Shown: in pieces, positions 37,043-45,557 of the stretch
Layout of the letters: each line of letters opens with the position of its first letter
Numbering within the stretch: position 1 is the stretch's first letter
From: Leifsonia xyli subsp. cynodontis DSM 46306
GTDB lineage: Bacteria > Actinomycetota > Actinomycetes > Actinomycetales > Microbacteriaceae
DNA: 64,000 bases
Assembly: GCF_000470775.1 (NCBI RefSeq)
Contig: NC_022438.1
Location: 2,622,419-2,686,418 of the forward strand
Direction of reading: 5' to 3'
Translations under genes and position numbers: made by a program
The notes under the pieces: generated by a model
What the model was told of the DNA's origin: nothing
Databases searched by the model: none
What the model saw: the letters and a program-made list of their open reading frames with translations, nothing else

Positions 37043-38037
37043 GTGTGTTTCTCAGGGACGTTGGTCAATCTGCTGATGGGTGGCTGGCTGCCGATGGCGG
37101 TGTGGGGCCTGTGGTGATTGTAGGAGTGCAGCCAGGCCGGGAGTGCGTTGCGGCGGGCTGATTCGGAGTTGTAGTGCCGGGCGTATGCCCAGCCGTCGGC
37201 GAGGGTGCGGTGGAAGCGTTCGATCTTGCCGTTCGTCTGCGGATGGTAGGGCCGGGTGCGTTTCGGTTGGATGCTGAGCTCGGCGCAAGCGTCGCGCCAG
37301 GCGTATGAGCGGTATGCGGAGCCGTTGTCGGAGAGCACCTGTTCGACGGTGACGCCACGGCTGGCGAACCAGCCGACCGCTCGACGCAGAACAGCGATTG
37401 CAGTGGCGGCGGTTTCGTCGTCGTGGATCTCGGCGTAAGCGACACGGGAGTGATCGTCGATGACGGTATGAACGAACGCTGTGCCGGTGATCATGTCGCC
37501 GGTGATCCCGTGTTTCCCGGTCCGCTTCGCGGTGATGGCCTTGTTCCGCTCTCCCTGGAGACGTCCGACGTAGCGCCAGCCGCCACCGTCGGGGATGTTG
37601 CCGAGTTTCTTGATGTCGACGTGGATCATCGATCCGGGATGCTCGTGCTCGTAGCGGCGGGCGGGGTCGCCGGTGCGGACGTCGACGTGGCTGGGCCGAT
37701 TGATCCGGCACCGGGAGAGGACCGGGTGAACGGTCGAGGCGGGCATGCCGAGCTGGGCGCCGATACCGACTGGTCCCAGCCGCTTCTTCCACCGCAGATG
37801 CACGACCTTGCGGACCAGTCTTCGCGGGGTCTTGTTCGGGCTGTGATGCGGCCGTGACGAACGGTCCAGCATTCCCGCCTCGCCCATCTCCACGTAACGA
37901 CGAGCCCATCGGTCCGCGGTGCGTCAGGACACTCGGAAGTAGGTCGCCGCCGCAGCAACGGACCAGCCGTCGTCGACGACTTGGCGGGCCAGGCGGAGGC
38001 ATTCGCGAGGAGTCAAAGCAGCATTAGCGTGGGTCAC
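37039..38037 (-). pseudogene. IS481-family transposase with an in-frame stop in the helix-turn-helix
   Basis: From the GTG at 38035-38037 the frame gives LTPRECLRLARQVVDDGWSV and AAAATYFRVS, then TGA, then RTADRWARRYVEMGEAGML. The DDE core is complete: HVDIKKLGNIPDGG (Asp), VLSDNGSAYRSY (Asp) and QTNGKIERFHRTL (Glu). Total 333 codons, the normal IS481 size. A single base change (for example CGA to TGA) in the DNA-binding helix inactivates it. A shorter product from a GTG near 37893 would lack the helix-turn-helix. Confidence 0.85.
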
Positions 38038-38050
38038 GAGGACCTCCTAA

Positions 38051-38949
38051 GAGATGGTTTCAGTAGTCGTTTTTGGTGAGTTTGCGGGCGCTGGTGATCG
38101 CGATTGCTAGAGCGACGAGCGCCGTGATCGTTGAGGCGGTGCGGTCGTAGCGAGTGGCGAGTTTCCGGAAGGCGAGGATCCAGGCCATGGTGCGTTCGAC
38201 TACCCAACAGTGTTTACCCAGTCACTGTTTGGAGTCGACTCCGATTCGTGCGATGCGTGCCTTGATCCCACGACAACGCAGGTAACAGCGGACGCGGCGG
38301 TTGTCGTAAGCCTTATCGGCGTGGAAGATAACCGGGCGGCGTCTGGGCCGACCGCGGCCGACGCCCTTGATCGCGGTGATGTTGTCTAACACAGGTTCCA
38401 CGAGCATGGAGTCGTGTCGGTTGGCGCCGGAGATCTCCACATGCAGCGGGAGTCCGTTGCGGTCGGTCAGGACATGGTACTTGGTGCCCCGTTTCCCACG
38501 ATCCGTGGGGTTAGGTCCAGTGAGATCGCCCCCCTTTTCGCCCGGACACTTACGGAGTCCAGGCAGGTTCTTGACCAGTCGATCATGCCAGCCTGGCCGA
38601 GTTCGTCGAGCATGATCTTCCGCAGTGCATCCCACGCGCCCGCTTCGGACCATTCACGCAGACGCCGCCAACAAGTGACCCCGGACCCATACCCCAACTC
38701 GGGCGGGAGCTTCTCCACGGGATCCCCGTCAGCAGCACGAACACGATCCCAGCGAACACCTTCCGGTCAGGAACCCGAGGCTGCCCAGCCCGCCCATTGA
38801 CCACAGGCGGCCGAGGCGGAATCAACGGCTCCAGCCGCTCCCACAACATATCCGTAATGAACCGATCCTCAGCAAGCGTCGACACTCGACCAGCATCCCC
38901 GCTAACCAGCCACAACAACCACCGCCACGCCGACTACTGAAACCACCTC
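38051..38949. mobile_element. IS5-family (IS427-like) insertion sequence nested in IS481 copy 2
   Basis: Terminal inverted repeats GAGATGGTTTCAGTAGTC (38051-38068) and, at the other end, GAGGTGGTTTCAGTAGTC read inward (38949 back to 38932) differ at one position. TAA is repeated on both sides (38048-38050 and 38950-38952), matching the short TNA duplications of IS427-type elements. Length is 899 bp. It landed about 13 bp upstream of the IS481 transposase start, in the non-coding end region of that element. Confidence 0.88.
38060..38918 (-). pseudogene. IS5-family transposase, frameshifted and with an in-frame stop
   Basis: Three frames combine: MLWERLEPLIPPRPPVVNGR and AGIVFVLLTGIPW; then LPPELGYGSGVTCWRRLREW and WSRTCLDSVSVRAKRGG; then TGPNPTDRGKRGTKYHVL, HADKAYDNRRVR, and after an in-frame TGA at about 38222, LGKHCWVVERTMAWI. 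The junction after AKRGG may be the programmed frameshift used by many IS427-type elements, but the first shift (after GIPW) and the TGA before LGKHCW are damage. It cannot make active transposase. Confidence 0.8.
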
Positions 38950-39051
38950 TAAGTCATCGAGTGCAGGGAACTAGACAGCCCCACTCTCGACCGGGAGGTC
39001 CTCACCCATCTATCGCGTCACACCTCAACCAACGTCCCTGGGCAGCACACC

Positions 39052-39306
39052 GACGCTTGCCGCACCGTTCTCGCCGCAGCCGTCCGCGTCTGTGACAACA
39101 TGGTCCTCACGCGCCTCTACGAGGAGACAGTGTGGGGGCTGGTCTTCCGCGTGCGGGCCGGGTACGAGACCGCGGATCTCCGGGAATCGGTCAACAGGCT
39201 CTACCAGGACCTCCGCGACGAGGTCACCATCACCACCAAGCGCAGCACGCGCTACGACCAGCACCATCCGATCACCCCGCGGCGACCGGTCGCGGCCGCC
39301 CACTGA
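39052..39306 (+). pseudogene. 3' fragment of an unidentified gene cut by IS481 copy 2
   Basis: Directly outside the right IS end a frame opens as DACRTVLAAAVRVCDNMV, LTRLYEETVWGLVFRVRAG, ESVNRLYQDLRDEVT and closes at 39306. Amphipathic helices make it look like real coding sequence (the third codon positions are GC-rich), but no start is present before the IS boundary; an internal ATG at 39100 would give 68 residues. I do not recognise the family. Confidence 0.4.
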
Positions 39307-39363
39307 CGAACGAGACCGGCTGCGGCGATGCCGCCGCGGCCGGATCGATCGGGTGAACGACGA

Positions 39364-40329
39364 TCAAAGCGTCGCCGTGGACTTCGATCGCCAGGGCTGA
39401 ACAGGATGACGACGTCCGCGCAGAGCCTCTCGGCCGAGACGGCGGGCTACTTGATGGCGCCCGCGGACCAGGTAGCGCTGAGCGATGAAGGCGAAGCAGA
39501 GGGGGATGACGATGGAGATCACAGTGACAGCCGCGAGGTTCCCCCACTGCACGCCGGCGCTGGTGACGAAGAACGCTGCGCCGACGGTCACGGGCACGGC
39601 GCCCGAAGCCGACAGGATGACGGCGAACAGATAGTCCGACCAGGCGAAGACGAACACGATGATCGCAACGGCGACAAGGCCAGGTGCGAGAAGCGGGAGC
39701 ACCATTGAGAAAAGGGCGCGGTACGTTCCCACGCCGTCGATGGCAGACGCTTCCTCGATCTCGACAGGGACATCCCGCAAAGTCCCGCAGATGATCAACA
39801 AGGCGAGGGGGAGTTGCATGAACGTGTTGGCGAGCACGAGGCCGAAGACGGTGTCGTAGATGCCGAGTCCGGAGAAGATGAGGAAGAACGGCACGGCGAA
39901 GAACATCGCGGGGACCAGTCGGAGACTGGTGATCGCCTGCAACAGCCAGCTCCCGCCGAATCCGGTTCGGACGATTGCATAGCTCGCAGGGACCGCGATG
40001 ATCATGACCAGGATGACGGTGCCGACGGAGAGCTGAACCGAGTTGAGCAAGTAACCGGGGAAGTTGTACTTCGAGCCGCTGAGGACCGCCGCATAGTGAT
40101 CGAAAGTGAAGCCACCGGCGACCGAGAATGGCGAGAGGCCGATCGCCGCGTCGGTCTTCAGTGAGGTGTAGATGGCGTTCAGCAGCGGCAGATTGATCAG
40201 CAGGGCGACGAGCGCGAAGAGGATCGTGCGCCACCAGGCTTTCGGCTTTCGACGCCGGCCGATCCCTTTCGTCGCGGTGCGCGCGTCCGTGGCGGCGCGT
40301 GCTCGGCTTCCGATGGTGATCTGGGTCAT
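39364..40329 (-). CDS. sugar ABC transporter permease (MalG type), C-terminus altered
   Basis: A 321-residue inner-membrane permease with six helices and the EAA loop EASAIDGVGTYRALFSMVLP near residue 205. The first 290 residues look normal. The usual end of this family (AGAIK then stop) is found in the next frame at about 39450-39470, so a small deletion has replaced it by a 29-residue basic tail ending at 39364. It may still fold. ATG at 40327-40329 overlaps the stop of the other permease. Part of the amino-sugar cluster 39.4-45.5 kb. Confidence 0.75.
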   Translation of the reverse strand: MTQITIGSRARAATDARTATKGIGRRRKPKAWWRTILFALVALLINLPLLNAIYTSLKTDAAIGLSPFSVAGGFTFDHYAAVLSGSKYNFPGYLLNSVQLSVGTVILVMIIAVPASYAIVRTGFGGSWLLQAITSLRLVPAMFFAVPFFLIFSGLGIYDTVFGLVLANTFMQLPLALLIICGTLRDVPVEIEEASAIDGVGTYRALFSMVLPLLAPGLVAVAIIVFVFAWSDYLFAVILSASGAVPVTVGAAFFVTSAGVQWGNLAAVTVISIVIPLCFAFIAQRYLVRGRHQVARRLGREALRGRRHPVQPWRSKSTATL

Positions 40330-41156
40330 GGTGTCGCTCCGCTTGTGATGCGCCGGATGACGAAGGGGATGATCGGCAGCATGATCAGTGCGATCAGCAC
40401 TGCCGCGGCTGAGGCGAGGCCGAAATTGCCTCCGGCGAGGATCTTGTAGACGTAGATGCTCAGTGTGGTGGTCTCGGTTCCGGGGCCTCCGGAGGTGAGC
40501 ACATTGATCGTGTCGAAGGTCCGGAAGCCGTCGATGGCGCGCAGGAACCCGGTGATGAAGATCGTTGGCGTCATCAGGGGGAGGAGGATCGAGAAGACGA
40601 AGCGGCTTTTGTTCGCGCGGTCGAGTTGCGCAGCTTCGTGCAGTTCTGCCGGGATTCCCTGCATCGCCGCATGGAAGAGGAGGAAGGTGAACGACGTCCA
40701 CTGAAGGATGTCCAGAATCACCAGCATGGGGACGACGGTGTCGGCGCTGAGGAGGGAGACGCGAAAACCGAGGCTGTCCAGGAAGGCCGGCGCGATGCCG
40801 ATGTTGGCGCTGAGCATGAGCCGGAACATGATGCCCATCAGGGCCGGCGCGATCATGATCGGCAGAATCAGTGCGCTGAGGAAGAACTTCTTGCCGGGGA
40901 AAGCCCTGTCGAACAGCAGGGCGAGGATGAATCCGAAGGCGAGCTCGAACGCAGTGACGACGATGGTGTAGCCGATGGTGAAAAGCAGAGCGCGCCAGAA
41001 CCCGGGGTCGCTGAGCATAGCGCCGTAGTTGCTGAAGCCGGTCCAGCTGGGAGTCGGGTTGAGCAAAGTGTGATTTTGCAGTGACGACGCGACGCCGTTC
41101 ACGATGGGGAACGCGACCAGCAGAGCGAGGAAGAGGATCAGCGGTGTGGTGAGCAC
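40326..41156 (-). CDS. sugar ABC transporter permease (MalF/UgpA type), N-terminus probably frameshifted
   Basis: From the GTG at 41154-41156 the 276-residue protein has six helices and the EAA loop EAAQLDRANKSRFVFSILLP near residue 175. This start falls at the beginning of the first helix. A better start, ATG at 41258-41260 (MSETTATRRATGAA), lies in another frame and hits a stop after 41 codons; joining it to the permease frame (AAPVARQKTNVRARGAVRW) would give the usual cytoplasmic leader. A single-base indel at about 41215-41235 is therefore likely. Confidence 0.7.
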   Translation of the reverse strand: MLTTPLILFLALLVAFPIVNGVASSLQNHTLLNPTPSWTGFSNYGAMLSDPGFWRALLFTIGYTIVVTAFELAFGFILALLFDRAFPGKKFFLSALILPIMIAPALMGIMFRLMLSANIGIAPAFLDSLGFRVSLLSADTVVPMLVILDILQWTSFTFLLFHAAMQGIPAELHEAAQLDRANKSRFVFSILLPLMTPTIFITGFLRAIDGFRTFDTINVLTSGGPGTETTTLSIYVYKILAGGNFGLASAAAVLIALIMLPIIPFVIRRITSGATP

Positions 41157-41291
41157 CCAGCGGACCGCACCTCGTGCGCGAACGTTCGTCTTCTGCCGGG
41201 CGACCGGGGCAGCTTGTTCGCCGCCCCGGTCGCCCGGCGTGTGGCCGTGGTTTCGGACATCGCGCTCTTTCTTGCTGCCGCGCCCGTTGCG

Positions 41292-42624
41292 CTACTTGCC
41301 CGACAAAGTGGTCAGGTCGGCGTTGGCCTTCTTCAGAGCCTCCTCGACCTGCCCCTGGCCGACCCATGCTCCGGAGAGATCGTTGGCCAGAGCGGTGTAG
41401 ATGTCGAAGGCCCGGGCCAACGTCGGCTCGGCGTACGTGCCATCTTTCAGGATGCCTTCCAACGCGGTGATGCTAGCGCTCTTCTGACCCTGGAGCGCGC
41501 CGGGCATAGAGGCGAGACCCCCAGCGGCCACGTAGGTCTTCATCGCGTCCACGCTGTCGAGGTACTTGATGAACTTCTGCGCAGCGTCGACATGCTTGCC
41601 GTACTTGTTCACACCGATCGCCAGCGTGTGTACATGACTGAGGTGATCCTTCCCCGGCACACGGGCGATGCCGATCTTGCCCGCCGTCTTCGGGGACTGC
41701 TTCGGATCGTTGAGCTGATCGTAGGCCGCGTTCCGCTGGAGCGCGAAAGCGGCGTTGCCGCTGGTGAGCGCTGCCTGTGTCTCAAGGTATTCAGCCTGGT
41801 CGGAGTCCGGCGAGGTCAGAGCCTTGGTGTAGATCGTCCGGTAGATGTTCACGGCGACGGCCGCCTCCGGGCTGTCGAGGTTCGGCTTTCCCGAGGAGTC
41901 CAGCCAGCTGCCGCCGCTGTTGTAGAGGGCGTCGTCCCAGACCATCGCGTTGTAGACCAGGTTCTTCGCCTGCAGCGCCGTGCCGTACTTCGTCGGCGAT
42001 GCCGGGTTTGTACTGCTGTGTGAAATAGGCTGCCGAGGCGATGTAATCATCCCAGGTCCACTGGTCGGGGCTCTTCGGTTCGAGAGTCTTGCCGAGCACC
42101 TGCTGGCTGATCTTCTCGAACGTTGCCTTGTCGTTGAGCATGCTGCCGATCAGGTCGGTGCGGTAGAAGACCATGTGAACGCTGGGGTCCAGGGGGATGC
42201 CGTACTGCTTGCCCTGAACATTGAGCGAGCCCAGCGAGCTCTTGAAGTACTGGCTGTCGTTCAGGCTGAGCGGCGCGAGGTACTGGGAATGCTGGGCGAT
42301 GTAGTAGATGGCAGTCTGGTAGAAGTCGTAGTCCGACGACTTCGTCGACATCAGCGTCGCCTCTCTTGCGTACGTGTCGGTGCGGCTGAGCTGGTCGACC
42401 GTGACGTGGATCTTGTCCCCGGCTCCGGGACCGGAGTTGTAAGCGGCCATGACTTTGGACATGGCATCGGCCTCCGGGCCGGGGTTCATGATCAGCTTCA
42501 GAGTGGCGACGCCGCTGGCGTCGGCGCCGCCGCCCGATGCGTTGCAGCCGGTCAGAGCCAGCGTCACTGCGGTCGCACCAGCGGCCACCATGAACGCTCG
42601 CCGGGCGAGTTGTGCCTTCTTCAT
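41292..42624 (-). pseudogene. sugar ABC transporter substrate-binding lipoprotein, frameshifted
   Basis: The ATG at 42622-42624 starts a lipoprotein signal (RRAFMVAAGATAVTLALTGC) followed by TLKLIMNPGPEADAM and QYGIPLDPSVHMVFYRTDLI, typical of extracellular family 1 solute-binding proteins. At about 41995-42002 the frame changes; the second part (KYGTALQAKNLVYNAMVWDD to ADLTTLSGK) completes the usual 440 residues. Length 1333 is one more than a multiple of three minus the expected chain, consistent with one indel. The protein is lost unless the indel is a sequencing error. Confidence 0.82.
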
Positions 42625-43183
42625 TGCCTTGTTCTCCCGTCGTTGGGTGGAAGTTCTGATTGATTGGCAGGTCTTGCGTACTTTGTCGCTCTCGTTTCGC
42701 GGGTGATAGCTGCGTCGCGTCAGCATGCTCACCGTGGGGTGCTGTGGACCTGTTCGGGTTCCCGGTGCATCGGAGTCCGATTGTGGTCCTCTTCCGATCG
42801 TGCCCGCCCCGACCGGCTGAGATGATGCAGCTGTTTTCGCGAGAGAGGCTCATCAGGCGTCCGGGCGCCGACGGCCGGACGACTGTCGTGCCGAGGCGGT
42901 CCCGGCCAGCCGGGGCCTGGTCAGCGCGACTGCGCGACAGTCCTGGCGCCACATCCCGCCCTGGGGACGCTGAGCGCAGGCACACCAGAAACAGCCGCAA
43001 GACGCGTTCCGCGCCCGTCGGATGCCGTGCTGTTCATGTGGTCTCCTTCGGCTTCTGAGCGAATCTATAACCCTAGGGTTATTGAATCACTCTATGATTG
43101 CAGTACGCTAACATCGTGATTGTCCTACCCGCAAGGACGAAACAAGACCGTTACATAGCGAGCGGACCCGAGGAGGTGTTGAG
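42625..43183. other. 559-bp divergent intergenic region of the amino-sugar cluster
   Basis: This gap separates the leftward transporter genes from the rightward kinase-epimerase genes. It holds a perfect palindrome (43067-43082) but no frame with convincing protein similarity; open frames on both strands are Arg/Ser-rich shadows. It may include remains of a deleted gene. Confidence 0.5.
43067..43082. promoter_or_regulatory. perfect 16-bp palindrome, candidate GntR operator
   Basis: ATAACCCTAGGGTTAT is an exact inverted repeat in the divergent control region between the binding-protein gene and the kinase gene. It is set in an AT-richer stretch that could contain promoters for either side. 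GntR/UTRA regulators bind similar-sized palindromes, and an intact GntR gene closes the cluster at 44831. The match to that protein is inference. Confidence 0.6.
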
Positions 43184-44054
43184 ATGGCCGAACTCGCATT
43201 CGACCTCGGTCAGACCCAGACGCGGGTCCGCTTGATCACTGAGCGAGGCGACCGTGCGAATCTCGAGCTGGACGGCTTCCGCTATGGAAGCGACACGATC
43301 CAGACGATCCTCGACCGGTGCCGCCATGCCGCGGCAACGTTCGGTGTGACCGAGGTGCGGACCGTTGCCGGTGGAGGCACCGGCTTGTACGGTGCCGCCC
43401 CGCCGCCCAGCGCGTTGCGCGCCTCCTTGTCGGCGTCGCTCGGTGTCGAAAGGGTGATCATCGCCGACGACGCAGTCACCTCGCACCTGGGGGCTCTCGC
43501 CGGTGAGCCTGGCACACTGATCGCCGCCGGAACCGGGATCGTGGGCCTGGGCATCGGCCCTGCCGGAGCCGCTCGCGTCGACGGCGTCGGATCGCTCATC
43601 GGCGACGACGGCTCCCCCCGGCTTCTGGAGGCGCTCGAGCACGAGTACGGACCCGCAGCCGACGTCCCCAGCCTCATCATTCCCGGTCGGGAGAGTCGCC
43701 TCCTTCGCACCGGCCGTCGCTGCGGCGGCCCGCGAAGGCGACGTGAAAGCCGGCGCGATCTGGGCCGAAGCGGCCCGCCACATCGGCGACGCTGTGATCG
43801 CCGCCAGCAGTCGAGCAGGGTTTCAGAGCGATGAGCGATTCCCCTGGGGCGTCTCCGGCCGGCTGACCGGCGCCGGTGACTTGCTGGACCCCGTGCTCGA
43901 CAGCATCGTGTATGCGCGCTTCCCTGCCGCCTTCAGATTCCCGGCTGTTGGATCGGCACTCGACGGAGCCGAACGACTGCTGCATCATCCCAATGCCACC
44001 GCTCTCGCGCCACTGGTTGCTCTGAGCGCAACAGAAAAGGAACTCAATACCTGA
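43184..44054 (+). pseudogene. BadF/BcrA-family N-acetylhexosamine kinase, frameshifted
   Basis: The first 165 codons fit an ASKHA-fold kinase: AFDLGQTQTRVRL (phosphate-1 loop), VAGGGTGLYGA, IADDAVTSHLGALAGEPG, LIAAGTGIVGLGIG and VDGVGSLIGDDGSP. Near 43685 the frame changes, after which VASFAPAVAAAAREGDVKAG, AIWAEAARHIGDAV and GRLTGAGDLLDPVLD complete a chain of about 290 residues. The 871-base length is one over a multiple of three, so one inserted base explains it. ATG follows GAGGAGG. It would have phosphorylated an N-acetylated hexosamine such as ManNAc before NanE. Confidence 0.78.
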
Positions 44055-44115
44055 GCACCAGAAAACCTCCGGCCTCCGGCTTCCCCCTGGCGTCTTCATC
44101 TCGTGCCAAGCGCCG

Positions 44116-44763
44116 GTGGGCAGCCCGCTTCGCAACCCGAGCATCATGGTCAGTCTGGCGCTCGCCGCGCAGAAGGCCGGAGCTGCCGGCATCCGCGCCG
44201 AAGGCGCCGAGGACATCTCCCAGATCGTCCGTGCGGTGCAGATCCCTGTCATCGGAATTCGCAAGAAGCACTATGACGGAGGCGAGGTCTACATCACCCC
44301 AACTCGGTTCGAGGTGGACGAGATTGCCGGAGCCGGAGCGACGATCCTCGCGCTGGACGCCACGACCCGGCCACGACCCGGAGGGGAAACGCTCGAGTGC
44401 GTCGTCAGCCACGCCAAAGCACTCGGACTCATCGTGATGGCCGATCTCTCACGAGCAGAGGACGCCGGCCCGGCCGTCGAAGCCGGCGCCGATGTCCTCG
44501 TCACAACGCTCGTGGCAGCAAGCGAGCAAGACATCCGCCCGGGAGGACCCAATCTTTCGGTCATCGAGCGGCTGGCCCAGAGCTTCCCCGATCGGCAGAT
44601 CATCGCCGAGGGGCGATTCGCGGGACCGAAGGACGTCCAGGGAGCACTCCGCGCAGGCGCCTCCACCGTCGTCGTCGGCAAAGCAGTCACCGACGCCTAT
44701 GCCCTCACCATCGATCTCGTCGCCGCAGCCAACTCCTTGGCCGCATCCCGGCCCGTTGGCTAA
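44116..44763 (+). CDS. nanE: N-acetylmannosamine-6-phosphate 2-epimerase, N-terminus probably frameshifted
   Basis: NanE converts ManNAc-6-P to GlcNAc-6-P. This 215-residue TIM barrel shows SPLRNPSIMVSLALAAQKAGA, GIRAEGAEDI, IPVIGIRKKHYDG, ILALDATTRPRP, VMADLSRAEDA and IIAEGRFAGPKD, the standard motifs. The conserved N-terminal VFISCQAP lies upstream in frame, but no start codon precedes it; it could be joined by restoring one C in the CCCCC run at about 44083-44087. GTG at 44116 therefore trims about ten conserved residues. Function is doubtful. Confidence 0.75.
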   Translation: MGSPLRNPSIMVSLALAAQKAGAAGIRAEGAEDISQIVRAVQIPVIGIRKKHYDGGEVYITPTRFEVDEIAGAGATILALDATTRPRPGGETLECVVSHAKALGLIVMADLSRAEDAGPAVEAGADVLVTTLVAASEQDIRPGGPNLSVIERLAQSFPDRQIIAEGRFAGPKDVQGALRAGASTVVVGKAVTDAYALTIDLVAAANSLAASRPVG

Positions 44764-44830
44764 GACTGGGGTTTTCGAGTAAAAATAGAGAACCGCTGGT
44801 GGCTCCGGCGGCCTGAAAAGGGAGAACCCA

Positions 44831-45529
44831 GTGGCGAAGTACGAAGACGTGCTGAAAGACCTCTCCCTGTCGATCGCCAAGATGCAGCCCGGCGAGCGCC
44901 TCGCCGGCGAACAGGCATTGGCGGCGCAATACGGCGTATCGGCCATGACCGTGCGGCGCGCCCTGCAAGTTCTGATCCAAGCCAAGCGAATCATCGGAAT
45001 CCGCGGACGCGGCACCTTCGTCGCCCAGCCAACCGTGACCAAGCGGATGGTGATGGCATCGTTCACGGACTCGATGAAGGCCTCTGGCATGACCGCTCAT
45101 GCGCGTGTCTTAGCCGCGACCATCGGGCCCGCCGGCGCAGAAGCCGCCGCGGACCTGAACATCCAGCGAAATGACCAAATCATCACCGTGGAGCGCCTCC
45201 GTTTCGGCGACGACGTCGCCTTGAGCATCGACCGCACTGTGCTGAATGCGGAAAGAGTGCCTGGCCTGCTGGGGGAGGACCTGACCGGCTCTCTCTACGA
45301 ACTGCTCTACCGTCGATACGGGATGACGCTCTCGCGAGCCGAATCGCGTGTGTCGGCGGTGCTTCCGACAGCGGAGGAGGCAGCCCTGCTGAACATCCCG
45401 CCCAGCCAGCCCTGCCTGCGCGTACACTCCCGGAGCATGACCGACGAGAGGGCGATCGCTGAGCAGACCACCTCGCTCTACCGGGGTGACCGCTATGAGC
45501 TTTCCTTCAACCCGGACGCCGAGACCTGA
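44831..45529 (+). CDS. GntR-family regulator with UTRA domain
   Basis: A 232-residue repressor: winged helix-turn-helix at residues 5-70 (GEQALAAQYGVSAMTVRRAL, then IRGRGTFVA) and an UTRA ligand-binding domain (residues 85-225: QIITVERLRFGDDVALSIDRT, ERVPGLL). GTG start is preceded by AAAAGGGAG. It is the last gene of the ManNAc-type cluster and the only one without damage. Phosphorylated amino sugars are the usual effectors of this class. Likely target is the palindrome at 43067-43082. Confidence 0.88.
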   Translation: MAKYEDVLKDLSLSIAKMQPGERLAGEQALAAQYGVSAMTVRRALQVLIQAKRIIGIRGRGTFVAQPTVTKRMVMASFTDSMKASGMTAHARVLAATIGPAGAEAAADLNIQRNDQIITVERLRFGDDVALSIDRTVLNAERVPGLLGEDLTGSLYELLYRRYGMTLSRAESRVSAVLPTAEEAALLNIPPSQPCLRVHSRSMTDERAIAEQTTSLYRGDRYELSFNPDAET

Positions 45530-45557
45530 GCACACGTTGTAAGGCCATTCACATTCG

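Larger units (their letters stand above)
37043..39050. mobile_element. IS481-family insertion sequence, copy 2, split by a nested IS5-family element
   Basis: Left end TGTGTTTCTCAGGGACGTTG (from 37044) and right end, read inward, TGTGCTGCCCAGGGACGTTG (from 39049) match at 20 of 25 positions over 25 bases and resemble copy 1. CTAG is present at the left flank only. Without the nested element (38051-38949 plus a 3-bp duplication) the length is about 1.1 kb, close to copy 1. Missing target duplication on the right suggests a rearrangement or deletion after insertion. Its transposase is also broken. Confidence 0.75.

Noticed and set aside
39100..39306. A complete 68-residue gene starting at the ATG at 39100
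   Set aside because: The coding signal continues upstream in the same frame to the IS boundary, so it is more likely the 3' end of a truncated gene.
42660..43058. A 132-codon frame upstream of the kinase gene
   Set aside because: Composition is Arg/Ser/Pro-rich without hydrophobic core or recognisable motif and it overlaps the likely control region.
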